Assembly: GCF_001650405.1 (NCBI RefSeq)
Contig: NZ_LWCU01000012.1
Span: 62,001-126,000 of the forward strand
DNA length: 64,000 bases
Source of the DNA: Microbacterium sp. H83
Lineage (GTDB): Bacteria > Actinomycetota > Actinomycetes > Actinomycetales > Microbacteriaceae
Reading direction: 5' to 3'
This document shows positions 55,773-63,540 of this stretch, one piece after another. The notes under the pieces are model-generated. The model had not been told where the DNA came from and ran no database searches. It saw only the letters and a program-made list of their open reading frames with translations. The position numbers and the translations under genes are program-made. Position 1 is the first letter of the stretch. Each line of letters starts with the position of its first letter.

Positions 55773-56429
55773 TCACTCGGACCTTTTCCGTCGACGGCTC
55801 AAGATCGAGATCGTCGCGATTGTCAGGCCACCGAGAACGATGACCCCCGCGACGATGCCAAGAACGACGACGATCTCGCCGGAAGCGTTCGGCGCTTCGC
55901 TGTCCTCGAGCGGCTGCGGTGTCGAAGTGACATCGTCCTCCATTGGGGCCGGGGTGCTGGTGGGTGCCGCTGCAGGTTGAGTGCGCGTGTCCTCGTTCCC
56001 ACACGCCGGGGAATCCCAGCCGAGTGCGACGGACGCGTCCGGAGATGCCACGTACTCGAACTGATACGACTCGGAGATAGGGTGCCCGTCGCTGGATACG
56101 GCGTTCCACAACACGGTGTAGGTGCCCGAGGCACCGAGGGCGACGGGGGTTGTGAGCACATTGAGCTCGATTGTGGAGCAGGCGGACTCGTAGAAGAGCC
56201 CGTCAGCCCCCTGAACCTGCGCGAAGCTGGTCTGGCTGAAGTCGATGAGTTCACCGCTAAAGGTGAGAGCGACCGCATCCAAGCTGGTCACTGTCTCGCC
56301 AGCAGCGGGTACGGCATCAGTCAAGTTGTCATGAGCGACTGCTGGGGCGGCGCTGAGCAGCGTGACGACGAGGGCCGTGGCGAACGCGGCGCCCCCGATC
56401 CGGCGGATTCGAGCGGACAGGGATGTCAT
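55773..56429 (-). CDS. CopC-like copper resistance protein
   Basis: A 218-residue exported protein: signal peptide ending AVA and mature start HDNLTDAVPAAGETV, where the N-terminal His is the known Cu(II) ligand of CopC. The beta-barrel includes LWNAVSSDGHPISESYQFEY, the conserved His region. A Pro/Thr linker and a C-terminal membrane helix (EIVVVLGIVAGVIVLGGLTIA) anchor it, as in YobA/CopC of Gram-positive bacteria. It overlaps copD by ATGA. Confidence 0.9.
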   Translation of the reverse strand: MTSLSARIRRIGGAAFATALVVTLLSAAPAVAHDNLTDAVPAAGETVTSLDAVALTFSGELIDFSQTSFAQVQGADGLFYESACSTIELNVLTTPVALGASGTYTVLWNAVSSDGHPISESYQFEYVASPDASVALGWDSPACGNEDTRTQPAAAPTSTPAPMEDDVTSTPQPLEDSEAPNASGEIVVVLGIVAGVIVLGGLTIATISILSRRRKRSE

Positions 56430-58324
56430 GAGTGAACCTTTCGAGAAGCGTGGGACAGGATCTGCCCCGAGGCTGAGAATGTTGGAGAAGAAGACAGTGA
56501 GCGGCTGACTGCGATCCCGACGAAGACCAACAGCGGGCCGGAGACCAGGATGACGATGCCGGCGATTCGCTGGTCCGCCATCGGCTCGAGACCCCATTGG
56601 CGGCCCATCGCCCCGAACCAGTTGGCGGCAATCAGGCCGCTCTGCAGAGCGACCCAGCCACCGACGCCGACGAGCGCGGCGGCAGGACCCACGATGGCCG
56701 TCCACCACGTCCAATGACCGCGCATAGCCCTTCGACGAAAGAGCAGAGAAAAGAGAAGGCTCCCGACGAACAGAAGACCAGCGACGCGCAGCTCATGCAG
56801 CAACGGGTCAGCCAGGGTGCTTCGGAGCACGCCCGTCGCCGACGTGGACCACAGAACAAGCGCGAAGGCGCAGACCGTGGCAACGGGGCGTGCGATGAAG
56901 CGTATGACGCTCGATCCGGCAGCGGCCTGCAACCACTCGCGAACTCCACGACTTCCATCAGTACGACTGGTGATCGTCGTCATCGCTAGCTGCCAAGGCG
57001 CACCGAGAACAAGGAAGAAGGGAACCACGAGCAGCAACAGCACTCGCCCCACCGCGTCAATACTGTGCAGGTACTCGGCGTAAACCGCGACGGCCCCGCC
57101 GTTGGCCCACGCCAGCAACACCATACCCAGCACCCACGCCGACGTTCGAGACGCTTGCCACTCCTCGCCACGCTGCCGCAGCCGGCGAACTCCCGCCAGA
57201 TAGAAGAAGATCCCGAACGCCGCAATCAGCAGCCACAGCACATTCACATCGTTGCCCGCAAACCATCGAGCCAATGTGAGCTCAGGTGGCAGAGGTGCCT
57301 CAGTGAGAATCTCTGCCGGCGTAGTCAGCACCGGGGCCGTAGTGTCGGCCGGCGCAGGGGTGCGCGCGAGCGCCGCTGCAGCACCGCTGGCCACGCCCAT
57401 GATGGCAAACTCGATGCCCACGAAGGTCCAGAACGGCGCACGCTCTCCGACACTCCGCCGGATGAACCAACGTCGGTGCGCCACTCCGACGAGCCCAAGC
57501 AACGTCAGCGCGACCACCTTGAGCATGAGCACGACACCATACGCACTGGCGAGGTCATTCCAGCCCCGCACCGAGGCAATCGTACGAGCGACCCCAGAGG
57601 CGGTCACAATGACGAACGCCACGAGCGCGATGGTTGAGTACCGCTCAACAATCACACGCAACCGATGCTCCCGCAGATTCGGCCTCAAGTACGCGAGCGC
57701 TATCAGCCCACCCATCCACACGGCGGCGCTTGTGATGTGCAACACCAAGGCCATCACGGCTGCGTCGTGGTTCGCGAGACTACCCGAATGGCCCTGTGTC
57801 GCCATCGGGACCAGCGATGTGAGGGAGAGAACGACTAGGACCAGCGTGGCCCCCCAACCGCGGAAGGCGTAGGAAATCACGGTGATGACGGCAGCCATCA
57901 CCGTCGTGATCAACCAGACACGACCGAGCTCGGTTTCAAGGAGAAACCGACCGAACTGCTGTCCGAAAGCGGGACCCAGTGATACTTCGGGGTTGAACGA
58001 CGACAGGAACGTGAGGTACCCGGTCGTTCCGCTGCTGATGGTGAGGGCGGCAGCGCCGATGGACGTGATGTCCAGCGCGATGTCGAACTCCTTCTCGCCA
58101 CGTCGCAGGGCGAACGCGGCAAGAACGACCGATCCTGCCATGACGGCGGCGCTTAGATTGACGATGAACTTGGCGGCCGGAAGTCCCCACCGAACGACGG
58201 CGCCGGGATCACTGGCCACGCGCGGGTCGGCGCCCCCTCCGACGACGAGACCCAAAAGTAGAGCGACAACGGCTGCCGTCAACAAGAGCGCGGGACCGAT
58301 AACGCGCGTGCTTCGCACGCTCAT
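56426..58324 (-). CDS. CopD-CtaG fusion membrane protein
   Basis: A 632-residue polytopic protein. Residues about 1-330 form a CopD domain (GHSGSLANHDAAVMALVLHITSAAVWMGGL; VLMLKVVALTLLGLVGVAHRR). Residues about 340-632 form a CtaG/Caa3 domain (AEYLHSIDAVGRVLLLLVVPFFLVLGAPWQL). It pairs with CopC to move copper across the membrane and may pass it on for oxidase assembly. The fusion is known in actinobacteria. It starts inside the DUF3515 stop (ATGA). Confidence 0.9.
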   Translation of the reverse strand: MSVRSTRVIGPALLLTAAVVALLLGLVVGGGADPRVASDPGAVVRWGLPAAKFIVNLSAAVMAGSVVLAAFALRRGEKEFDIALDITSIGAAALTISSGTTGYLTFLSSFNPEVSLGPAFGQQFGRFLLETELGRVWLITTVMAAVITVISYAFRGWGATLVLVVLSLTSLVPMATQGHSGSLANHDAAVMALVLHITSAAVWMGGLIALAYLRPNLREHRLRVIVERYSTIALVAFVIVTASGVARTIASVRGWNDLASAYGVVLMLKVVALTLLGLVGVAHRRWFIRRSVGERAPFWTFVGIEFAIMGVASGAAAALARTPAPADTTAPVLTTPAEILTEAPLPPELTLARWFAGNDVNVLWLLIAAFGIFFYLAGVRRLRQRGEEWQASRTSAWVLGMVLLAWANGGAVAVYAEYLHSIDAVGRVLLLLVVPFFLVLGAPWQLAMTTITSRTDGSRGVREWLQAAAGSSVIRFIARPVATVCAFALVLWSTSATGVLRSTLADPLLHELRVAGLLFVGSLLFSLLFRRRAMRGHWTWWTAIVGPAAALVGVGGWVALQSGLIAANWFGAMGRQWGLEPMADQRIAGIVILVSGPLLVFVGIAVSRSLSSSPTFSASGQILSHASRKVHS

Positions 58325-58890
58325 GGGAGGTCTCCTGAGCCACTTGTCGTGGGAGCGTCGTCGTCGTCCGATGCACCTTCATCAGGCGCAGAACAGGCAG
58401 CCGTTTTCGGGAGCATCTGCACCGCCGGCGCGAGTGCCTGCAGCACAGTGTCGGCAGACAGGCGAGTCGTGTCGACGTACGCCTGGGCCGCAGGTTCCCG
58501 TCCGTACGTCGTCAACCGCAGGTTCGGCAGTTCTTCGTCGTCAACGATCCAGTCGACGGAATTGATAGTCACGCATTGCAACGTCGTCGGCGCTGGCGGT
58601 TCAAGGCCGCAGGCGAAGACAACAGCGGTGGGGTCTCCCCACGCGGCCGTCGCCTGGCCATCGGTCGTCCGGCTCTCGAGCTCGCCGACAGCATCCGGAA
58701 GGCGTACCGATACGTCAGCGCACTCTGGGGCGTTCGCATCAGGGGCAGGTTTTGTTGCGACAGTTGCCGCGCATCCGGACAGAACCGCGAGCGATCCGAC
58801 GAACGCCACAATGCATCGCGCTGTCTGCCGCAATGCGGTGCGACGATGCGAGACGACCTCGGCGGCGCGTTGGTAAGGGGTGTTCTTCAA
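58321..58890 (-). CDS. DUF3515-family lipoprotein
   Basis: A 189-residue exported lipoprotein (lipobox LSGC about residues 37-40). The mature part matches DUF3515: residues PECADVSVRLPDAVGELESRTT, AWGDPTAVVFACGL and the WIVDDEELPNLRLTTYGREPA block. The C-terminal tail is Asp/Ser-rich. Function unknown. The TTG start at 58890 is supported by GGAGAG five bases upstream. It is the first gene before CopD-CopC. Confidence 0.75.
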   Translation of the reverse strand: MKNTPYQRAAEVVSHRRTALRQTARCIVAFVGSLAVLSGCAATVATKPAPDANAPECADVSVRLPDAVGELESRTTDGQATAAWGDPTAVVFACGLEPPAPTTLQCVTINSVDWIVDDEELPNLRLTTYGREPAAQAYVDTTRLSADTVLQALAPAVQMLPKTAACSAPDEGASDDDDAPTTSGSGDLP

Positions 58891-58973
58891 GTTTTCTCTC
58901 CAGGCTGTCGACGACGCGCGTCGATCTGCATCCGCGTCAACGCACGGACGAAAACGGCATAAAAGCCGGAGAG

Positions 58974-59390
58974 TCAGGTTCGAGACACCTGCAACTCGGA
59001 GGGAGCATGTCGCAACAGATGCAGATGACGCACGCTCGGGCGCACCGTGACCCTCAGGGCGAACTGCTCCGCGCGCACAGACGTGAGTGGTCTGGTTCTC
59101 AGGAACCGTCCGAGCACCAGCATGCCGAAGAACACACCGACCATGCATGCGACAGCGACCATCTCGGACGATCCTGTCAAAGCTTGAGAGGAGCTGTCTT
59201 CATCTGTGTGCTCGTGGGCGACGTACGAGATTGTCGTCGAGGCGGACGCCGAAGCCGTCGCCTCAGCATGAAGGTTGCTTCCGATTCCGAGAACCACGAG
59301 CAGCGCAACGATGAGGCTGAAGATGAATCGCGTCGCCGACGAGCGGAACGGGACGAGCGCCGAACCATCGGAGTCAGTTGGCGGCATCAT
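58974..59390 (-). CDS. DUF6153-type small membrane protein (copy 4)
   Basis: A 138-residue protein with two membrane segments (FIFSLIVALLVVLGIGSN and MVAVACMVGVFFGMLVLGRF). The outer loop contains AHEHTDEDSSS and the C-terminus is LQVSRT. The ATG at 59390 is chosen because TAGACT (59398-59403, minus strand) ends 7 nt before it. It is divergent from the CmtR gene, so both may share a control region, and it precedes the DUF3515-CopD-CopC cassette. Confidence 0.65.
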   Translation of the reverse strand: MMPPTDSDGSALVPFRSSATRFIFSLIVALLVVLGIGSNLHAEATASASASTTISYVAHEHTDEDSSSQALTGSSEMVAVACMVGVFFGMLVLGRFLRTRPLTSVRAEQFALRVTVRPSVRHLHLLRHAPSELQVSRT

Positions 59391-59464
59391 CTCTATCAGT
59401 CTAACCGCCCCTTCTGCCGTCAACCTCAACGCACTTGGCCGACCTCGGACGGTCGACCACTAGG

Positions 59465-59488
59465 ATATGTCAGTGGGTGATGTATAGT
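59465..59488 (+). promoter_or_regulatory. CmtR promoter with imperfect dyad
   Basis: TATAGT (59483-59488) ends 6 nt before the CmtR ATG, a leaderless arrangement. An imperfect dyad ATATGTCA-GTGGG-TGATGTAT (59465-59485, six of eight pairs) overlaps it and is a candidate CmtR operator. The opposing TAGACT of the DUF6153 gene is 60 bp away. Confidence 0.45.
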
Positions 59489-59494
59489 CATTGT

Positions 59495-59869
59495 ATGCTG
59501 ACCATTGCCTCCCGTCTCGACGTGATGAACAGGCTCGGGCGGGCGATGGCCGACCCGACACGTTCGCGCATCCTGCTCGAACTCCTTTCTGGGCCGGGGT
59601 ACCCGGCCCGCCTTTCGGAATCGCTGGGCTTGTCCCGCACGAACGTGTCGAACCATCTGGCGTGTCTGCGCGGGTGCGGGATCGTCGTCGCGACCCCGGA
59701 AGGACGCCAGACGCGGTACGAGATCGCAGATCCTCACGTGACGAAGGCGATCACGATTCTGGTGAACACGGTGCTCGCCGTCGACGACGGTGAGCCCTGC
59801 ACCGACGAAAACTGCGACGTCCCCCTGTGCTGCGCACCGACCGACTCGAACCCGGAGGACAACCGATGA
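59495..59869 (+). CDS. cmtR: CmtR-type ArsR metalloregulator (Cd/Pb sensor)
   Basis: A 124-residue repressor. It follows M. tuberculosis CmtR closely: LGRAMADPTRSRILLELLSGPGYPARLSESLGLSRTNVSNHLACLRGCGIVVATPEGRQTRYEIAD. The Cd/Pb ligands correspond to the two Cys of LACLRGCG and the Cys in GEPCTDENCD. The tail adds LCCAP. It should repress the ATPase until Cd or Pb binds. It overlaps that gene by ATGA. Confidence 0.88.
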   Translation: MLTIASRLDVMNRLGRAMADPTRSRILLELLSGPGYPARLSESLGLSRTNVSNHLACLRGCGIVVATPEGRQTRYEIADPHVTKAITILVNTVLAVDDGEPCTDENCDVPLCCAPTDSNPEDNR

Positions 59870-61959
59870 GCGAGGAATGCTGCGGCCCCGACGACGCACG
59901 CCCCACGAAGACCATTCGGCGACTCGAGCTACGTCAGCCTTCTGCGCCCGGTGACGCGTGCTGCAGCCCCGAACCGACGGCCAGAGCATCACATGGATCG
60001 TCCATACGCCACGACGGCGATGCATGCTGCGGGCCAGCCGGGACTGAAAGCGAGCACGACGAAGCCGAGCACGAGGTGCGACCGCCACTATGGCGCGACA
60101 CCGCCCTCCTTCCCTCCGCTATCGGCGGAGTGACACTGCTCGCCGGTTATCTCTTCGAGTGGACAGGGTTCCCGATCCCCGCGCTCGTGCTGCAGTCGGT
60201 CGCGCTTCTCGCCGGTGCCTACACCTTCGTTCCCGGAGCGATCCGCCGCCTGGCACGCGGGCGCCTCGGCGTGGGCCTCTTGATGACCATCGCCGCCATC
60301 GGTGCCGTAGCCCTCGGGCACATCGGAGAGGCGGCCGCCCTCGCCTTCCTGTTCTCCCTCGCCGAAGCCCTCGAGGACCGGGCAATGGACCGGGCCAAAG
60401 AAGGCCTACGCGCCCTGCTGTCGCTGATCCCCGACACGGTTCGGGTGTCTCGCCTCAACGGCGACGTGACGATTCCTGCTGCGGAGGTCCGCGAGCTCGA
60501 CATCCTCATCGTCGGAGCCGGAGAACGCGTCGCGACAGACGGCGTCGTCGTCGAGGGCCGCTCCGGCATCGACACCTCGGCAGTGACGGGCGAATCGATC
60601 CCCATCGAGGTCGGGCCGGGTGACGCGGTCCCCGCAGGATCCGTGAACGGCGCCGCGACCCTGCGGATCGAAGCGACCGCGGACGGCCGCGACAACTCCC
60701 TGACGCAGATCGTCGAGCTGGTCGAGCAGGCGCACGCCCGCAAGGGCGAGCGTGCACGTCTCGCCGACCGGATCGCCCGCCCCCTCGTGCCGGCCGTGCT
60801 CATCATCGCCGCGCTCGTCGCCGGGTTCGGGTTCATCGTCGGCGACCCCGGTCTCTGGATCGAGCGGGCGCTCGTCGTCCTCGTCGCCGCATCGCCCTGC
60901 GCACTGGCCATCGCCGTGCCGGTCACCGTAATCAGCGCCATCGGCTCGGCGTCGAAGTTCGGTGTCGTCATCAAGTCCGGTGAGGCCTTCGAGCAGTTCG
61001 GCACCATCCGCACCGTCGCGCTCGACAAGACCGGCACCCTCACTCGCAACGAGCCGGAGGTCGTCTCCGTGGCCACCACCCAGGGACGCTCCCGCGAGGA
61101 CATCCTCGCCTTCGCCGCCGCGCTCGAGAACACCAGCACCCACCCGCTCGCTGCCGCCATTACCCGCGCCGCCTCTGACACCTTCGCGGCGACGGATGTC
61201 GTCGAAGACGCCGGCCACGGCCTCACCGGTCGCGTCGGCCCGACCCGAGTGCGGGTCGGGAATACCCGCTGGCTGTCAGACCTGGGAGAACTCGCCGGGC
61301 CCGCGGACGAGATGGCCGGCGACGGGATGACCGTCGTCGTCGTCGAGACCGATGGTCGGGTATCGGGCCTCATCGGCGTGCGGGACGAACTGCGCCCCGA
61401 AGCGGCCGAGACCATCTCCCTGCTCGACGAGCAGGGCATCCGCACCGTCATGCTCACCGGCGACAACGAGCGGACGGCGCGCGCCCTCGCCGCTCAAGCA
61501 GGCGTCACCGACGTGCGCGCCGAGCAGCTCCCCGCAGACAAGGCGGCCGCCATCTCGTCACTCGCCGCCGAGAGCCCGACCGCGATGGTCGGCGACGGCA
61601 TCAACGACGCCCCCGCCCTCGCAACCGCGACCGTCGGCATCGCCATGGGGGTGAAGGGCTCAGCCGCCGCCATCGAGTCCGCGGACATCGCGTTCACCGG
61701 CAACGACCTGCGCCTCATCCCCGCAGCCCTCGCCCACGCCCGTCGCGGACGCCGCATAATGACCGTCAACATCGCTCTCGCCCTGGCCATCATCATCGTG
61801 CTGTTCCCCCTGGCCCTCTTCGGCGTGCTCGGCCTGGCGGGCGTGGTGTTAGTCCATGAGGTGGCCGAAGTCATCGTGATCCTCAACGGTGTCCGCGCCG
61901 CCCGACGAACCGGACGCGCAACTCTAAAGGTTTCAGCTGGGCGGCCCGTCCTCGCGTAG
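59866..61959 (+). CDS. Cd/Pb/Zn-type P1B ATPase with CC-x-P N-terminus
   Basis: A 697-residue heavy-metal ATPase. The N-terminal 60 residues carry no HMA domain but have three Cys-Cys motifs (ECCGP at 5-6, ACCSP at 32-33, ACCGP at 54-55). Core motifs: TGES in VTGESIP, VAASPCALA, DKTGTLT, NTSTHPLAAA, MVGDGIND. The last-helix region reads VHEVAEVIVILNGVRA. Upstream CmtR points to Cd/Pb, possibly Zn. GGAGG precedes the ATG. Confidence 0.9.
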   Translation: MSEECCGPDDARPTKTIRRLELRQPSAPGDACCSPEPTARASHGSSIRHDGDACCGPAGTESEHDEAEHEVRPPLWRDTALLPSAIGGVTLLAGYLFEWTGFPIPALVLQSVALLAGAYTFVPGAIRRLARGRLGVGLLMTIAAIGAVALGHIGEAAALAFLFSLAEALEDRAMDRAKEGLRALLSLIPDTVRVSRLNGDVTIPAAEVRELDILIVGAGERVATDGVVVEGRSGIDTSAVTGESIPIEVGPGDAVPAGSVNGAATLRIEATADGRDNSLTQIVELVEQAHARKGERARLADRIARPLVPAVLIIAALVAGFGFIVGDPGLWIERALVVLVAASPCALAIAVPVTVISAIGSASKFGVVIKSGEAFEQFGTIRTVALDKTGTLTRNEPEVVSVATTQGRSREDILAFAAALENTSTHPLAAAITRAASDTFAATDVVEDAGHGLTGRVGPTRVRVGNTRWLSDLGELAGPADEMAGDGMTVVVVETDGRVSGLIGVRDELRPEAAETISLLDEQGIRTVMLTGDNERTARALAAQAGVTDVRAEQLPADKAAAISSLAAESPTAMVGDGINDAPALATATVGIAMGVKGSAAAIESADIAFTGNDLRLIPAALAHARRGRRIMTVNIALALAIIIVLFPLALFGVLGLAGVVLVHEVAEVIVILNGVRAARRTGRATLKVSAGRPVLA

Positions 61960-62053
61960 GCGATTGCCCGAAGGCGATGCCCTATCTGCACCCGAGGAAG
62001 CTGGACCAAGCAAGATCGGACAGACGCCTCGCAAAGAAAGAGTCTGCAGTCCG

Positions 62054-62995
62054 TTACGCGTGCCGGGTCGAAGCGGACTCTCCGTCTCTCACCTGCTCGG
62101 TCTCCAGCTGGAACGTGGAGTGAGTGACGGCGACGTCGAAGTGTTCCGCAACGCACTCTCGGACGTCGCTCAGCACCTGCATGGCATGACCGTCCTCGAA
62201 GCACTCGTCCTTCACAACAACGTGGGCACTCAATGTCGGGAGCCCAGTAGCGACCGTGGAGGCGTGGATGTCGTGCACGTCGACGACGTGCTGCTGGCGG
62301 AGGATATGAGCCCTCACCTCCTCGAGATCCAATCCCTTCGGCGTGAACTCCATCAAGACGGCTCCAGTCTCTCGCATCAGAACGAATGCGCGCGGGACGA
62401 TGAGCGCAGCGATGAGAATGCCAGCGAGGGCGTCAGCCTGCTGGAATCCCGTCGTCGCGATCACGATTGCTGCGACGATGACGCCCAGCGAGCCGAGCGC
62501 GTCGTTGAGGACTTCAAGGAACGCCGCGCGCATGTTGAAGTTGGCGCCACGGCTGGATGCGAGAACGACGATGGCGATGATGTTGGCAGCGAGCCCGATG
62601 ATGCCGAAGACGAGCAGCTCACCGGCTGGCACCTCGGGAGGCTCGAACAGGCGTCTGATCCCCTCGATCGCGGCGTAGGTTCCTACAGCGAGCAGCAGCG
62701 CCGCCTGGGCGAGAGCCGCGATCACCTCGATCCGCCGGAAGCCCCACGTGCGTTTCGCGCTTGCAGGCCGCAACATCAGACTCGCGGCGATGAGCGCAAC
62801 CAGCAGACCGGAGGCGTCGGTGACCGCGTGCGCCGTATCGGTGAGGAGCGCCAGGCTACCGGTGATGACGGAACCGACGGCCTGGGCTGTCACGATTGCC
62901 GCGGTGATGATGAAGGTGATCCAGAGCCGACGACGGTAGTCGCCGGGCATGCCCACCTCCGTCAGAACGGGGCCGTGCTCGTGTCCTGCACCCAT
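62054..62995 (-). CDS. CDF-family cation efflux protein
   Basis: A 313-residue transporter with six membrane helices and a C-terminal ferredoxin-like domain. Site A residues are seen in LLTDTAHAVTDASG (helix 2) and FLEVLNDALGSLGV (helix 5), where the usual His of the H-x-x-x-D pair is Glu; this variation is found in actinobacterial members as far as I recall. It exports Zn2+, Cd2+ or Co2+ by proton antiport. The N-terminus HEHG may bind metal. The ATG overlaps the ArsR stop by ATGA. Confidence 0.88.
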   Translation of the reverse strand: MGAGHEHGPVLTEVGMPGDYRRRLWITFIITAAIVTAQAVGSVITGSLALLTDTAHAVTDASGLLVALIAASLMLRPASAKRTWGFRRIEVIAALAQAALLLAVGTYAAIEGIRRLFEPPEVPAGELLVFGIIGLAANIIAIVVLASSRGANFNMRAAFLEVLNDALGSLGVIVAAIVIATTGFQQADALAGILIAALIVPRAFVLMRETGAVLMEFTPKGLDLEEVRAHILRQQHVVDVHDIHASTVATGLPTLSAHVVVKDECFEDGHAMQVLSDVRECVAEHFDVAVTHSTFQLETEQVRDGESASTRHA

Positions 62996-63366
62996 CAGTT
63001 CTCTCCTCGGTACTCGCTGCGGAGGTGCGCACAGAGCGCGAAGTCCTTGCCCGTTGCTCCCAAGAGCGCTTCCGCAGCCACCGTCACATCGCGCACCGCC
63101 TGAGGGTGGACCAGCGCGTACCAGGTCGCGCGCCCGTCGGGCCGGGCGGAGATCAGACCGCATTCGGAAAGGAAGCTCAGGTGCTTGCTCACGGTCGACT
63201 GGGCAAAGCCCATGTGCTCGACGAGATCACGCACTCGATGCTCTCCCGATGCGAGATGTTGGACGATAGCGAGCCTTGTGGAATCCGCGAAGGCATGAAA
63301 GAGATGTGCGTAGGCATCGGTTGCCTCGGAGTCCACGCTGCTGAAAGAGCGGTCTATCATCGTCAT
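62995..63366 (-). CDS. ArsR-family repressor of the CDF exporter
   Basis: A 123-residue winged-helix protein: HLFHAFADSTRLAIVQHLASGEHRVRDLVEHMGFAQSTVSKHLSFLSECGLISARPDGRATWY. The C-terminal CAHLRSEY and nearby His/Asp may bind metal. ATG 63366 is preferred; TATCAT (63373-63378, minus strand) ends 6 nt before it, so translation would be leaderless. A TTGGTA-like -35 lies 18 bp further up. The start lies within a 42-nt palindrome. It forms an operon with the CDF gene. Confidence 0.85.
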   Translation of the reverse strand: MTMIDRSFSSVDSEATDAYAHLFHAFADSTRLAIVQHLASGEHRVRDLVEHMGFAQSTVSKHLSFLSECGLISARPDGRATWYALVHPQAVRDVTVAAEALLGATGKDFALCAHLRSEYRGEN

Positions 63367-63387
63367 GCGACGATGATAGACCGCTCT
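63346..63387. promoter_or_regulatory. 42-nt near-perfect palindrome over ArsR start and -10 box
   Basis: Arms 63346-63364 and 63369-63387 are 19-bp perfect complements around an ATGC loop. On the minus strand the region contains the -10 TATCAT, the start codon and the first codons of the ArsR gene. It is much longer than a usual ArsR operator arm and can hold two overlapping sites. Probable autoregulatory operator. Confidence 0.7.
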
Positions 63388-63540
63388 CGCATCGCCTACC
63401 AAGCCTCGCCCGGAACTGATAAGGACACTCACTTTCATCGCACCGTGTGGTCTTCAGCGACGACCGGGATTGCCGAGGCGTCAGCGTCGGCGAAGGCCCG
63501 CTTGCTCGAGCAGAGCGGCCCCGTTGCCCCGCCGCGACGG

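Noticed and set aside
56426-58324. two separate genes, copD and ctaG
   Set aside because: The frame is continuous with no internal stop, and the linker joins two family domains, so a fusion is the simplest reading.
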